Counted from the first letter of the stretch, positions 24,849-32,947 are shown. The stretch: DNA of 53,805 nt from Rhodosalinus sediminis (GCF_003385555.1 NZ_QOHR01000011.1:21045-74849); one strand, 5' to 3'. Program-made: numbers and translations. Notes: generated from the sequence alone by a model not told the origin.

Positions 24849-25358
24849 ATGACGAAGACCAAGAAAACCGAATTCCGTCCGAACGATTACGTCGTCTACC
24901 CGGCGCACGGCGTGGGGCAGATCGTGTCCATCGAGGAGCAGGAGATCGCGGGCATCGCGATGGAGCTCTTCGTGATCTCCTTCGAGAAGGACAAGATGAC
25001 CCTGCGGGTGCCGACGGCGAAGGCGACGGAGATCGGCATGCGCTCGCTCTCGACGCCGGACGTGGTGTCGAAGGCGATGTCCACCCTCAAGGGCAAGGCC
25101 AAGGTGAAGCGCGCCATGTGGTCGCGCCGGGCGCAGGAATACGAGCAGAAGATCAACTCGGGCGACCTGATCGCCATCGCCGAGGTGGTCCGCGACCTGC
25201 ACCGCGCCGACGACCAGCGCGAACAGAGCTATTCCGAGCGCCAGCTCTACGAAGCCGCGCTGGAACGCCTCACGCGCGAGATCGCCGCCGTCGACGGCAG
25301 CGACGAGGTCGCCGCGGCCAAGCAGGTCGACGAGGTGCTCGTCTCGCGCGCGGCCTGA
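24849..25358 (+). CDS. carD: CarD-family transcriptional regulator
   Basis: A 169-residue protein. The N-terminal RNA-polymerase interaction domain, a Tudor-like fold, is FRPNDYVVYPAHGVGQIVSIEEQEIAG; a helical C-terminal DNA-contacting domain follows, with VSKAMSTLKGKAKVKRAMWSRRAQEYEQKI near residues 70-100. CarD binds the RNA polymerase beta subunit and stabilises open promoter complexes; alphaproteobacterial versions act broadly on promoters lacking a key upstream base. Start ATG 24849 has a strong AAGGAAGG site. A terminator follows at 25381. Confidence 0.92.
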   Translation: MTKTKKTEFRPNDYVVYPAHGVGQIVSIEEQEIAGIAMELFVISFEKDKMTLRVPTAKATEIGMRSLSTPDVVSKAMSTLKGKAKVKRAMWSRRAQEYEQKINSGDLIAIAEVVRDLHRADDQREQSYSERQLYEAALERLTREIAAVDGSDEVAAAKQVDEVLVSRAA

Positions 25359-25380
25359 TCCGCGCGGGCCGCCACCGTTC

Positions 25381-25407
25381 GGGCCGTCCTTCGGGGCGGC
25401 CCTTTTT
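25381..25407 (+). terminator. Intrinsic terminator of carD
   Basis: GGGCCGTCC and the facing GGGGCGGCCC form a stem (one mismatch/wobble) with a short TTC loop, followed by TTTTT. It lies 22 bp after the carD stop and 9 bp before the stop of the converging Lrp-type gene. Confidence 0.85.
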
Positions 25408-25415
25408 CGTGGGCG

Positions 25416-25871
25416 TCAGAGGGGCAGCGGCGCGTCGCGCTTGAACTGGTCCATCACGATCTGGCTCTGCACCCGCGCCACCGCCGGATGCGGCAGCAGC
25501 ACCTCGTGGACGAGCCGGTGCAGCGCGCGCAGGTCGGTGCAGTAGACGCGCAGCAGGTAGTCCGCCTCCCCCGTCAGGGTCCATGCGCTGACGATCTCGG
25601 GGCGCAGCTCGACGAGGCGGGCGAACTCGGCCGCCTGAGTCGGCCCGTGCGTGCCGAGCTGCACCTGCACGAAGGCCTGCACCTTGAGGCCCAGCGTCTC
25701 GGCGTCGAGGCGCGCGGCGTAATGGGTGATGTAGCCCTCCGCCTCGAGGCGCTGGCGCCGGCGTCCGGCCTGGCTCGGCGAGAGGTTGAGGATCTCGCCG
25801 AGCGCCTGCGCCGTGAGATGCGCGTCGCCCTGAAGCGCGGCGAGCAGGCGGCGGTCGATCTCGTCGGGCAT
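25416..25871 (-). CDS. Lrp/AsnC-family transcriptional regulator
   Basis: A 151-residue regulator. The winged helix-turn-helix is MPDEIDRRLLAALQGDAHLTAQALGEILNLSPSQAGRRRQRLEAEGYI (residues 1-48), and the effector/oligomerisation (RAM) domain follows with FVQVQLGTHGP and TGEADYLLRVYCTDLRALHRLVHEVLL. I start at ATG 25869-25871; further upstream starts only extend into the intergenic region. It is divergent from the 4-hydroxyphenylpyruvate dioxygenase gene, so it is probably its regulator, responding to an aromatic amino acid or keto acid. Repeated GAATGCGC elements lie between the two genes. Confidence 0.9.
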   Translation of the reverse strand: MPDEIDRRLLAALQGDAHLTAQALGEILNLSPSQAGRRRQRLEAEGYITHYAARLDAETLGLKVQAFVQVQLGTHGPTQAAEFARLVELRPEIVSAWTLTGEADYLLRVYCTDLRALHRLVHEVLLPHPAVARVQSQIVMDQFKRDAPLPL

Positions 25872-25900
25872 CTGCGGCCTCTTCGCGTGATCCGGGGGAT

Positions 25901-25977
25901 GAATGCGCGACCCACGCATCCCGGGGCCGAACCATGCCGCAGAATGCGCGGATTCACCATCCCCAAAGGCGTATTCT
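25901..25977. promoter_or_regulatory. Candidate Lrp-type operator array between regulator and hppD
   Basis: GAATGCGCG occurs at 25901-25909 and again at 25942-25950, 41 bp apart (about four helical turns). A near-inverted copy, GCGTATTCT, lies at 25969-25977 (8 of 9 matching the complement of AGAATGCGC at 25941). The array fills the 139 bp between the divergent genes. Lrp family proteins often bind several phased sites; the assignment is an inference. Confidence 0.45.
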
Positions 25978-26010
25978 CGACTCAGCAACACGCAGAGGAG
26001 GAGACGCGCC

Positions 26011-27111
26011 ATGGGACCCTTCCCGCACGACGCGCCGAAAGCGAAGATCACCGAGGAGAACCCCGCCGGCACCGACGGCTTCGAGTTCGTGGAGTTCGCG
26101 CATCCCGACCCCGCGGCGCTGCGCGATCTCTTCTCGAGGATGGGCTACGCGCGCGTCGGCCGGCACAAGACGAAGCCCGGCATCGAGCTCTGGCAGCAGG
26201 GCGACATCACCTACATCGTCAACGCCGAGCCCGGCAGTTTCGCGTCGCGCTTCGTGGAAGAGCACGGCCCCTGCGCGCCCGCGATGGGCTGGCGCGTGGT
26301 GGACGCGCAGCATGCCTTCGACCACGCGGTGAAGATGGGCGCGGAGCCGTACGAGGGCGACGACAAGACGATGGACGTCCCCGCGATCAAGGGCATCGGC
26401 GGCTCGCTCATCTACTTCATCGAGGACTACTACGAGACCTCGCCCTACAACGCGGAGTTCGAGTGGCTCGCGCAGTCGAAGCCGGAGGGCGTCGGCTTCT
26501 ACTACCTCGACCACCTGACCCACAACGTCTACCGCGGCAACATGGACACGTGGTTCGGGTTCTACGGCAAGCTCTTCAACTTCCGCGAGATCCGCTTCTT
26601 CGACATCGAGGGCAAGTACACCGGCCTCTACAGCCGCGCGCTGACCTCGCCGGACGGCAAGATCCGCATCCCGATCAACGAGGACCGGGGCGAGACCGGG
26701 CAGATCGTCTCCTACCTGGAGAAGTACAACGGCGAGGGCATCCAGCACATCGCGGTGGGCACGGAGACCATCTACGACTCGACCGACGCCATCGCCGGGC
26801 GCGGCATCCGCTTCATGCCGCCGCCGCCGGAGACCTACTACGAGCTGAGCAAGACCCGCGTGCAGGGCCACGAAGAGCCGATCGACCGGATGAAGACGCA
26901 CGGAATCCTGATCGACGGCGAGGGCGTCGTGGACGGGGGCGAGACGAAGATCCTGCTGCAGATCTTCTCCAAGACCGTGATCGGCCCGATCTTCTTCGAG
27001 TTCATCCAGAGGAAGGGCGACGACGGCTTCGGCGAGGGCAACTTCAAGGCGCTCTTCGAATCGATCGAGCAGGAACAGATCGACAGCGGCGAGATCTCGG
27101 CCGCGGAGTGA
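26011..27111 (+). CDS. hppD: 4-Hydroxyphenylpyruvate dioxygenase
   Basis: A 366-residue Fe(II) dioxygenase that converts 4-hydroxyphenylpyruvate to homogentisate in tyrosine breakdown. It has two vicinal-oxygen-chelate halves. The iron ligands are the His of YYLDHLTHNV (about residue 170), the His of GIQHIAVGT (about 247) and the Glu of IFFEFIQRKG (about 330). Length and ligands are complete. Start ATG 26011 is preceded by AGAGGAGGAGACGCGCC. It is divergent from an Lrp-type regulator. The next enzymes, homogentisate dioxygenase and fumarylacetoacetase, are not in the window. Confidence 0.95.
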   Translation: MGPFPHDAPKAKITEENPAGTDGFEFVEFAHPDPAALRDLFSRMGYARVGRHKTKPGIELWQQGDITYIVNAEPGSFASRFVEEHGPCAPAMGWRVVDAQHAFDHAVKMGAEPYEGDDKTMDVPAIKGIGGSLIYFIEDYYETSPYNAEFEWLAQSKPEGVGFYYLDHLTHNVYRGNMDTWFGFYGKLFNFREIRFFDIEGKYTGLYSRALTSPDGKIRIPINEDRGETGQIVSYLEKYNGEGIQHIAVGTETIYDSTDAIAGRGIRFMPPPPETYYELSKTRVQGHEEPIDRMKTHGILIDGEGVVDGGETKILLQIFSKTVIGPIFFEFIQRKGDDGFGEGNFKALFESIEQEQIDSGEISAAE

Positions 27112-27201
27112 CGCGGCGCGGCGACGGGCGGCGCGCGGCCCGTGCGGCCGCGCCTGCCTGCGCCGCGACGTCCGCGGCGCCTCCCCGCGCCGCGGGCGCG
27201 C

Positions 27202-27897
27202 TCAGAGCTCCATCGGCTGCATCACCTCCGGCTCCACCACGTTCACGCCGGGCAGCTCGGCGATCAGCTTCTCGGCCGATTGCTCGAGGAAGGGGAACGT
27301 CTTGTAGTGGCAGGGGATGACCGTCTTGAAGTCGAAGAAGGTCTTCGCGGCGTAGGCGGCGCGCGCCATGTCCATGGTGAAATGCCCCCCGGCGCAGAGG
27401 ATGCCGATCTCGGGCGCGTGCAGGTCGTTGAAGACCTTCATGTCGGCCATCACGTCGGTGTCGCCCGAGACGTAGATCGTGCGCCCGCCGTGGGCGATCA
27501 TGAAGCCGGCCTCGGTGCCGGTGTAGACCGGGCGGCCGTCGTCGTCGGAGAGCGCCGAGGAATGCGTGGCGTTGACCATGGTCACCGCGACGTCGCCGAG
27601 CGTGACCGTGCCTCCCTTGTTGAAGCCCATGGTCTCGACCCCGTCGCGTTTCTCGAGCCAGCCGGCGAGGTCGAAGATCGTGACCACGGGGATTCCGAGC
27701 TCCTTCGCGATCGCGGGCGCGTCGTTGACGTGGTCGAAATGGCCATGGGTGACGAGCACCGCGGTGGCGCCGGCGATCGCCTCGCCGCGGCGCGCCTCGG
27801 GAAACACCGGGTTGCCGGTTACCCAGGGGTCCACCAGCAGGATCTGGTCGCCGATCTCGATGCGGAAGCCGGCGTGGCCGAGAAAGGTGAGTTTCAT
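27202..27897 (-). CDS. UPF0173 metal-dependent hydrolase (metallo-beta-lactamase fold)
   Basis: A 231-residue MBL-fold protein of the YtkL/UPF0173 group. The core motifs are LTFLGHAGFRIEIGDQILLVDPW, VLVTHGHFDHVND (HxHxDH, about residue 52), MVNATHSSA, IYVSGDTDVMADM and CGGHFTMD. Start ATG 27895-27897 gives the family's usual length; the longer upstream frame is not credible. Its natural substrate is not known. It points leftward toward hppD and its start is followed by about 208 bp that hold repeat copy C. Confidence 0.9.
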   Translation of the reverse strand: MKLTFLGHAGFRIEIGDQILLVDPWVTGNPVFPEARRGEAIAGATAVLVTHGHFDHVNDAPAIAKELGIPVVTIFDLAGWLEKRDGVETMGFNKGGTVTLGDVAVTMVNATHSSALSDDDGRPVYTGTEAGFMIAHGGRTIYVSGDTDVMADMKVFNDLHAPEIGILCAGGHFTMDMARAAYAAKTFFDFKTVIPCHYKTFPFLEQSAEKLIAELPGVNVVEPEVMQPMEL

Positions 27898-28001
27898 GCG
27901 CGTCCTCCTCGCTTGGGTGTGCGCGGGGAGCCTAGCATCGCGCGCGCCGCGGGCCAGCCCGGGAAAGCGGAGCGGCCTGACGGCCGCGCGCTGTCCGCCG
28001 T

Positions 28002-28052
28002 GGCGGGGGCGCTGCCCCCGCACCCCCGGAGTATTTGGGCCAAGATGATGGG
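28002..28052 (+). repeat. Dispersed hairpin repeat, copy C
   Basis: Hairpin GGCGGGGGC-GCT-GCCCCCGC followed by ACCCCCGGAGTATTT..GCCAAGATGATGGG. It matches copy A at 9422-9475 over nearly its whole length, with compensated changes in the hairpin stem (A/T pair in A replaced by G/C in C). It lies in the interval before the ceramidase-like gene. Confidence 0.75.
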
Positions 28053-28105
28053 CGCTGGACCCGGGGGGCGCGGCGCTTAGATGTCGGGTCGGCCGGGGAG
28101 GGGAC

Positions 28106-28768
28106 ATGGACTGGACGCGCGAGATCGACAGCTACTGCGAGCGGCTGGACGCGGGCTACTGGGCCGAGCCGGTCAACGCGCTCACCAACGCCGCCTTTCT
28201 GATCGCGGCGGCGGTGATGGGGTGGCGGGTGCGCGGCGCGGGGCTGCCGCTCGCCACGGCGCTCGTCTGGGTGCTCGCGGCGATCGGGGTGGGGAGCTAT
28301 CTCTTTCACACCCACGCGCAGGTCTGGTCGGCGCTCGCGGACGTGGGGCCGATCCTTCTGTTCATCCTGATCTACATCTACGCGGCGAACCGGCATTTCT
28401 GGGGGTTGTCGCGGCTCTGGTCGGGGCTCGGGGTGGCGGCCTTCTTTCCCTACGCCGCGGCTTTGGTGCCGCTTTTCCAGATGGTGCCGGGGCTCGGGAG
28501 TTCGGCGGGCTACGCGCCGGTGCCGCTCCTGATCCTCGGCTATGCGGCGGCGCTTCGGCGGCGTCTGCCGGAGGTGGCGCGCGGGCTCGCCATCGGGGCG
28601 GGGCTGCTGATCGCCTCGCTCGCCTTCCGCACGCTGGACGGGCCGCTCTGCGGGGTGGTGCCGGTCGGGACGCATTTCATGTGGCACGTGCTGAACGGCG
28701 CGATGCTCGGCTGGATGATCGAGGTCTACCGCCGGCACATGGTTGCGAGCGGGCGGCGGGGGCGCTAG
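28106..28768 (+). CDS. Ceramidase-like integral membrane protein
   Basis: A 220-residue protein with about six or seven hydrophobic segments. The three signature motifs of the alkaline ceramidase/CREST superfamily are present: [17 protein letters not shown] near residue 19, [20 protein letters not shown] near residue 72 and [11 protein letters not shown] near residue 192, which contribute the metal-binding His and Asp. In eukaryotes the family cleaves ceramide at the amide bond. The bacterial substrate is uncertain, perhaps an N-acyl lipid such as an ornithine- or sphingolipid-like molecule. It lies just upstream of gatC on the same strand. Confidence 0.82.
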   Translation: MDWTREIDSYCERLDAGYWAEPVNALTNAAFLIAAAVMGWRVRGAGLPLATALVWVLAAIGVGSYLFHTHAQVWSALADVGPILLFILIYIYAANRHFWGLSRLWSGLGVAAFFPYAAALVPLFQMVPGLGSSAGYAPVPLLILGYAAALRRRLPEVARGLAIGAGLLIASLAFRTLDGPLCGVVPVGTHFMWHVLNGAMLGWMIEVYRRHMVASGRRGR

Positions 28769-28803
28769 ATCGGCGGCGTTCCGAGGCAAGGAGGCCCGAG
28801 GCC

Positions 28804-29091
28804 ATGTCGATCGACACGAGCACCGCGGCGCATGTCGCGCATCTCGCGCGGATCCGCGTCGAGGAGGAAGAGCTGCCGGCGCTCGCCGAGGAGTTCAACC
28901 GCATCCTCGGCTTCGTCGAGCAGTTGACGGAGGTGGACGTGGAGGGCGTCGAGCCGATGGTCAGCGTCACGCCGATGCGGCTGAAGCGCCGCGAGGACGC
29001 GGTGACCGACGGCGGCATGCCCGAGACGGTGCTTTCGAACGCGCCCGATGCGCGCGAGGGCTTCTTCGCCGTGCCGAAGGTGGTGGAATGA
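28804..29091 (+). CDS. gatC: Glutamyl/aspartyl-tRNA amidotransferase subunit C
   Basis: A 95-residue protein, the small stabilising subunit of GatCAB, which converts misacylated Glu-tRNA(Gln) or Asp-tRNA(Asn) to the amidated forms. Motifs [25 protein letters not shown] and [22 protein letters not shown] are typical. The start ATG 28804 lies after AAGGAGGCCCGAGGCC. Its TGA overlaps the gatA ATG (ATGA), so the two are coupled. gatB is not in the window. Confidence 0.93.
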   Translation: MSIDTSTAAHVAHLARIRVEEEELPALAEEFNRILGFVEQLTEVDVEGVEPMVSVTPMRLKRREDAVTDGGMPETVLSNAPDAREGFFAVPKVVE

Positions 29092-30569
29092 CCGAGCTCG
29101 CCTCCCTGACGATCTCCGCGGCGCGCGACGCGCTCGACGCGGGCGAGACCACCAGCGTCGCGCTGACCGAGGCCTGCCTCGCGGCGGTGGAGGGCGCGGG
29201 CGCGCTCGGCGCCTTCGCGCATGTCACGCCGGAGCTCGCGCTGGAGCGGGCGCGCGCGGCCGACGCGGCGCGCGCGGGTGGCGACGCGGGGCCGATGTGC
29301 GGCATCCCGGTCGGCATCAAGGACCTCTTCTGCACCGAGGGCGTGGCGAGCCAGGCGGCCTCGCGCATCCTCGAGGGCTTCCGCTCGCCCTACGAGAGCA
29401 CGGTGAGCGCGCAGCTGCGCGACGCGGGCGCGGTGATGCTCGGCAAGCTCAACATGGACGAGTTCGCCATGGGCTCGTCGAACGAAACCAGCGTCTACGG
29501 ACCCGCCGTCAATCCGTGGAAGGTGGACGACCGGAGCCTCACGCCCGGGGGCTCCTCGGGGGGCTCGGCGGCGGCGGTGGCGGCCGACCTCTGCCTCGCG
29601 GCGACGGGCACGGACACGGGCGGCTCGATCCGCCAGCCGGCGGCCTTCACCGGGACCGTCGGGCTGAAGCCCACCTACGGGCGCTGTTCGCGCTTGGGCA
29701 TCGTGGCCTTCGCCTCCTCGCTCGATCAGGCGGGGCCGATGACCAAGACGGTGCGCGACGCGGCGATCATGCTGCGGGCGATGGCCGGGCACGATCCGAA
29801 GGACTCGACCTCCGCCGATCTGCCGGTGCCGGATTTCGAGGCGATGCTCTCGGGCGACATCCGGGGCAAGCGCATCGGCATCCCGCGCGAGTACCGCCTC
29901 GAGGGCACGCCGGACGAGATCCTCGCGCTCTGGGACCGGGGCGCCGAGATGCTGCGCGACGCGGGCGCCGAGATCGTGGACATCTCGCTGCCGCACACGC
30001 GATACGCGCTGCCGGCCTATTACGTGATCGCGCCGGCGGAGGCGTCGTCGAACCTCGCGCGGTACGACGGGGTGCGCTACGGCTATCGCGCGCCGCTCTC
30101 GCAGGGCGACGGCATCGTGGAGATGTACGAGAAGACCCGCGCCGAGGGCTTCGGCGCCGAGGTCAAGCGCCGGGTGATGGTGGGGACCTATGTCCTCTCG
30201 GCCGGTTTCTACGACGCCTATTACAACCGCGCGCGCAAGGTGCGCACGCTCATCAAGCGCGACTTCGAGCAGGTGTTCGATCAGGGCGTCGACGCGATCC
30301 TGACGCCGGCGACGCCCTCGGCGGCCTTCGGCCTCGGCGAGAAGGGGCAGGCGGACCCGGTGGAGATGTATCTCAACGACGTCTTCACCGTGCCGGTGAA
30401 CCTCGCCGGGCTGCCGGGCATCTCCGTGCCGGCGGGCCTCGACCGGCAGGGGCTGCCGCTCGGGCTGCAGCTCGTCGGGCGGCCGTGGGAGGAGGGCGCG
30501 CTCCTCGACGTGGCCGAGGTGCTGGAGCGTGCCGCAGGCTTCGTGGCGAAGCCCGCGAAATGGTGGTAA
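29088..30569 (+). CDS. gatA: Glutamyl/aspartyl-tRNA amidotransferase subunit A
   Basis: A 493-residue amidase-signature enzyme that releases ammonia from glutamine for tRNA amidation. The catalytic triad is Lys in [11 protein letters not shown] (about residue 75), the cis-Ser in [13 protein letters not shown] and the nucleophilic Ser in [15 protein letters not shown]. The C-terminal stretch [24 protein letters not shown] is diagnostic. Length is normal. It overlaps gatC by 4 bp, and a lipoprotein gene follows 37 bp after its stop. Confidence 0.95.
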   Translation: MTELASLTISAARDALDAGETTSVALTEACLAAVEGAGALGAFAHVTPELALERARAADAARAGGDAGPMCGIPVGIKDLFCTEGVASQAASRILEGFRSPYESTVSAQLRDAGAVMLGKLNMDEFAMGSSNETSVYGPAVNPWKVDDRSLTPGGSSGGSAAAVAADLCLAATGTDTGGSIRQPAAFTGTVGLKPTYGRCSRLGIVAFASSLDQAGPMTKTVRDAAIMLRAMAGHDPKDSTSADLPVPDFEAMLSGDIRGKRIGIPREYRLEGTPDEILALWDRGAEMLRDAGAEIVDISLPHTRYALPAYYVIAPAEASSNLARYDGVRYGYRAPLSQGDGIVEMYEKTRAEGFGAEVKRRVMVGTYVLSAGFYDAYYNRARKVRTLIKRDFEQVFDQGVDAILTPATPSAAFGLGEKGQADPVEMYLNDVFTVPVNLAGLPGISVPAGLDRQGLPLGLQLVGRPWEEGALLDVAEVLERAAGFVAKPAKWW

Positions 30570-30606
30570 GAGAAGCGCGACAGGGTTTCCGAGAGGGTCG
30601 GACCGG

Positions 30607-31317
30607 ATGACATCGCGCGCACTCGGCATCCTCGCGGCCTGCGTCGCGCTCGCGGCCTGCGCGCCGCCGGTGCCCGACAGCGGGCCGGGCTTCAGCGACT
30701 ACACCGAGTATCAGGCGGCCCGCGCCGCGCGGGACGCGGAGCTCGCCGGGTCGGCGCCGGCGTCCTCGGGCGGCGGGGGCGCGCCGATGGCCACCGTCGC
30801 CGGCGAGGCGACCGGGGCGGCGGACGACGCGCTCGCACAGGCGCGCGCGGCGCTCGAGGGGCCGGAGGGGGCCGCGGCCGCGCCCGGCGCAGCGCCGGCC
30901 GATCCGGGCGCGCCGGGCGATCCCGCGGCCCTGTCGAACGAGCAGGACTTCGAGGCGGTGTCCGAGGAGCGCGGGATCGAGGGCGACGCCGAACGCCTCG
31001 CCGAGGCCCGGGCGCAGTACCGGGTGGTGCCCCCGGCGCCGCTTCCCGAGCGTGGCGCGCGGCAGGGCATGACGCCCGTGGAATTCGCGCTCTCCACCGA
31101 GCACGCGGTCGGGCAGGAGGTCTACCGCCGCTCGCCCTTCGGCAGCGTGGCGCGGGCGGAGCGCAACTGCGCGCGCTACCCGACGCCCGACCGTGCGCAG
31201 GCGGCCTTCCTCGCCGAGGGCGGGCCGGAGCGCGACGGCCTCGGCCTCGACCCGGACGGGGACGGCTTCGTCTGCGGCTGGAGCCCGGCGCCGTTCCGGG
31301 CCGCGGTGAACCGCTGA
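30607..31317 (+). CDS. Lipoprotein with calcium-binding-like (excalibur-type) C-terminus
   Basis: A 236-residue protein. A lipobox is present in LAACVALAAC at residues 8-17, so it is predicted to be lipid-anchored. The middle is Ala/Pro/Gly-rich and probably unfolded. A 50-residue C-terminal block, RNCARYPTPDRAQAAFL..GLDPDGDGFVCGW, has the paired cysteines and DxDGDG loop of the excalibur fold, which binds calcium. Function is unknown. The start ATG 30607 is 37 bp after gatA, so it is likely in the same transcript, and its stop overlaps the start of the amidase gene. Confidence 0.75.
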   Translation: MTSRALGILAACVALAACAPPVPDSGPGFSDYTEYQAARAARDAELAGSAPASSGGGGAPMATVAGEATGAADDALAQARAALEGPEGAAAAPGAAPADPGAPGDPAALSNEQDFEAVSEERGIEGDAERLAEARAQYRVVPPAPLPERGARQGMTPVEFALSTEHAVGQEVYRRSPFGSVARAERNCARYPTPDRAQAAFLAEGGPERDGLGLDPDGDGFVCGWSPAPFRAAVNR

Positions 31318-32006
31318 GCGCGGGCACGCCCGATTATCCGCACCGGCGCGCCTCGCCCAACCACGGGCCGCGCCGGGGCGGCGCCCGGCCGCGGCTGATC
31401 CTCCTGCACTACACGGCGATGGAGAGCGCCGAGGCGGCGCTCGCGCGGCTCTGCGACCCGGCGGCGGAGGTTTCGGCGCATTACCTGATCGGGACCGAGG
31501 GCACCGTCTGGCAACTCGTGGCCGAGGCCCGTCGCGCGTGGCACGCCGGCGCCGGGGCCTGGGGCGGGATCGCGGACGTGAACTCCGCCTCCATCGGGAT
31601 CGAGTTACAGAACCGGGGCGACCACCCCTTCCCCGCGCCGCAGATGCAGGCGCTGGAGCGGCTCCTGCAGGGCGTCATGGCGCGCTGGGAGATCGGCGCC
31701 GCGGGCGTGATCGGGCATTCGGACACGGCCGTCGGGCGCAAGCGCGATCCGGGCCCGCGCTTCGACTGGCGGGGGCTGGCGCGCGCGGGGGGGGCGGTCT
31801 GGCCCGATCCGGCGCCGCCGGGCGCCTTCCTCGCGGACGCGGCGCGGGCCGGCTGGCGCGCGCCCGCGGAGGCCGCGGACCCGGAGGCGGCGGTGCTCGC
31901 CGCGGTGCGGCTGCGGCTGCGGCCGTGGGGGAGCGGGCCGGTCGCGGCCGCCGAGCGCGCCCTCGTCGCCGGGCTCGCCGCGCGCTGGCCCGCGCCCGAG
32001 GGATGA
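31314..32006 (+). CDS. N-acetylmuramoyl-L-alanine amidase, AmiD type
   Basis: A 230-residue zinc amidase of the Amidase_2 family, which cuts the peptide side chain from peptidoglycan muramic acid or anhydromuropeptides. The first Zn ligand is in LILLHYTAME, and later ligands are in VIGHSDTAVGRKRDPGPRFDW. The first ATG in this frame (31419) lies after LILLHYTA and would delete the first zinc His and the conserved SPNHGPRRGG segment, so the real start must be upstream. No ATG, GTG or TTG is available before 31314; the CTG at 31314 overlaps the previous stop as CTGA and is my choice. No signal peptide is visible, which suggests a cytoplasmic recycling role. Confidence 0.85.
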   Translation: MSAGTPDYPHRRASPNHGPRRGGARPRLILLHYTAMESAEAALARLCDPAAEVSAHYLIGTEGTVWQLVAEARRAWHAGAGAWGGIADVNSASIGIELQNRGDHPFPAPQMQALERLLQGVMARWEIGAAGVIGHSDTAVGRKRDPGPRFDWRGLARAGGAVWPDPAPPGAFLADAARAGWRAPAEAADPEAAVLAAVRLRLRPWGSGPVAAAERALVAGLAARWPAPEG

Positions 32007-32014
32007 GCCGGGCG

Positions 32015-32035
32015 ACGCGCCTTGGAAAGGCGCGT
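32015..32035. terminator. Inverted repeat after the amidase gene
   Basis: ACGCGCCTT and AAGGCGCGT form a perfect 9-bp stem with loop GGA, starting 9 bp after the amidase stop. With the adjacent palindrome it makes a tandem hairpin ahead of rnpB. No T-run follows this one. Confidence 0.55.
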
Positions 32036-32059
32036 GCAAGATCCTTGCAAGGATCTTGC
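32036..32059. terminator. Perfect 24-bp palindrome upstream of rnpB
   Basis: The palindrome starts directly after the previous hairpin: GCAAGATCCTTG followed by its exact complement. It sits 41 bp before the 5' end of the RNase P RNA, so it probably insulates rnpB from the preceding operon. It may overlap the rnpB promoter region. Confidence 0.6.
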
Positions 32060-32100
32060 GCCCGGCATTGACCGGGGGCGCCCGGGCGTCCATATCCGGC

Positions 32101-32484
32101 GCGCGCGGAGGGCCGGATGGCCGCGGCGGTCGCACGCCGAGGAAAGTCCGGACTCCAGGGAGCGACGGTGCCGGGTAACGCCCGGGCGGAGAGATCCGAC
32201 GGAAAGCGCCGCAGAAAACAGACCGCCCGCGCCGCGCGCGGGTCAGGGTGAAACGGTGGGGTAAGAGCCCACCGGGGTCCCGGCGACGGGACCCGCACGG
32301 CAAGCCCCACCGGGAGCAATGCCGAATAGGGACCTCGCGCGGGGCGCCGCCCCGCAGGGCCGCTCCCGCCCGAGAGGTCCGGGTTGGCAGCGTGAGCGCC
32401 GGAGCGATCCGGCGCCCAGACGAATGGTCATCCAGGGGGCGTGCGCGTCCCCGGACAGGATCCGGCTTACAGGCCCTCCGCGCA
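32101..32484 (+). ncRNA. rnpB: RNase P RNA, type A
   Basis: This is the catalytic RNA of ribonuclease P, which trims the 5' leader from pre-tRNAs. Helix P1 forms between GCGCGGAGGGCC (32103-32114) and GGCCCTCCGCGC (32472-32483). Highly conserved segments are GAGGAAAGTCCGGACTCC near the 5' side, AGGGTGAAACGGTGGGGTAA and GAGCCCACCGG in the middle, and ACAGGATCCGGCTTACAGG at the 3' side. The length of about 384 nt is usual for alphaproteobacteria. No protein is encoded here although several open frames cross it. Confidence 0.95.
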
Positions 32485-32699
32485 ATCGCCGTCCGACGCC
32501 GCGCGCGGCGCCCCGCCCGTCGCGCCGTCCCCTGCGCCGCGCATCGGGACAGCGCAGCGCGCGACGGCTTCGTCGTCTGCGGCTGGACGCTTTGAGGCCG
32601 CGCGCCGCGCCATCCGCTTGACAGCCGCGCCGCGACGCGTAAGACGGCGGCTCAAGACATTCCGCGGGTGCCGCGCGCGCCCGGTGCAGGAGAGCGAGC
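32485..32699. other. Interval between rnpB and rpmG
   Basis: This 215-bp stretch holds no gene I can support. AAGAC..CTCAAGACATTC near 32640-32661 is relatively AT-rich and, with AGCCGCGCC upstream, may be part of the rpmG promoter. A short sequence at 32562-32587 resembles the end of the upstream lipoprotein gene. Confidence 0.4.
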
Positions 32700-32867
32700 A
32701 TGGCCAAACCGACCACGATCAAGATCCGCCTCAACTCCACCGCGGGCACGGGGCATTTCTACGTCACCAAGAAGAACGCGCGCACGATGACCGAGAAGAT
32801 GACCATCCGGAAGTTCGACCCGGTCGCGCGCAAGCACGTCGAGTACAAGGAAGGCAAGATCAAGTGA
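32700..32867 (+). CDS. rpmG: 50S ribosomal protein L33
   Basis: The 55-residue protein reads [20 protein letters not shown] onward and contains [10 protein letters not shown] and [19 protein letters not shown], the standard L33 sequence. It is the zinc-free form: the CxxC pairs of C+ paralogues are absent. It is a structural component of the large ribosomal subunit near the E site. The start ATG 32700 follows GGAGAGCGAGC. A strong terminator follows at 32894. Confidence 0.97.
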   Translation: MAKPTTIKIRLNSTAGTGHFYVTKKNARTMTEKMTIRKFDPVARKHVEYKEGKIK

Positions 32868-32893
32868 TCTGAGCCGGACGCTCGATACGGAGG

Positions 32894-32924
32894 GGCCACG
32901 CCGGCGGCGTGGCCTTTCGTTTTC
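32894..32924 (+). terminator. Intrinsic terminator of rpmG
   Basis: GGCCACGCC and GGCGTGGCC form a perfect 9-bp stem with loop GGC, followed by TTTCGTTTT. It ends 24 bp before the next start codon and 57 bp after the rpmG stop. Confidence 0.9.
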
Positions 32925-32947
32925 GGGCCTCCGGGGGCGGGCCGCGG

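Noticed and set aside
31419-32006. ATG at 31419 as the start of the amidase
   Set aside because: It would remove the first zinc ligand and the conserved SPNHGPRRGG segment.
32022-32872. Several open frames across rnpB and rpmG
   Set aside because: The region is a structural RNA followed by the short rpmG gene; the other frames lack any protein family feature.
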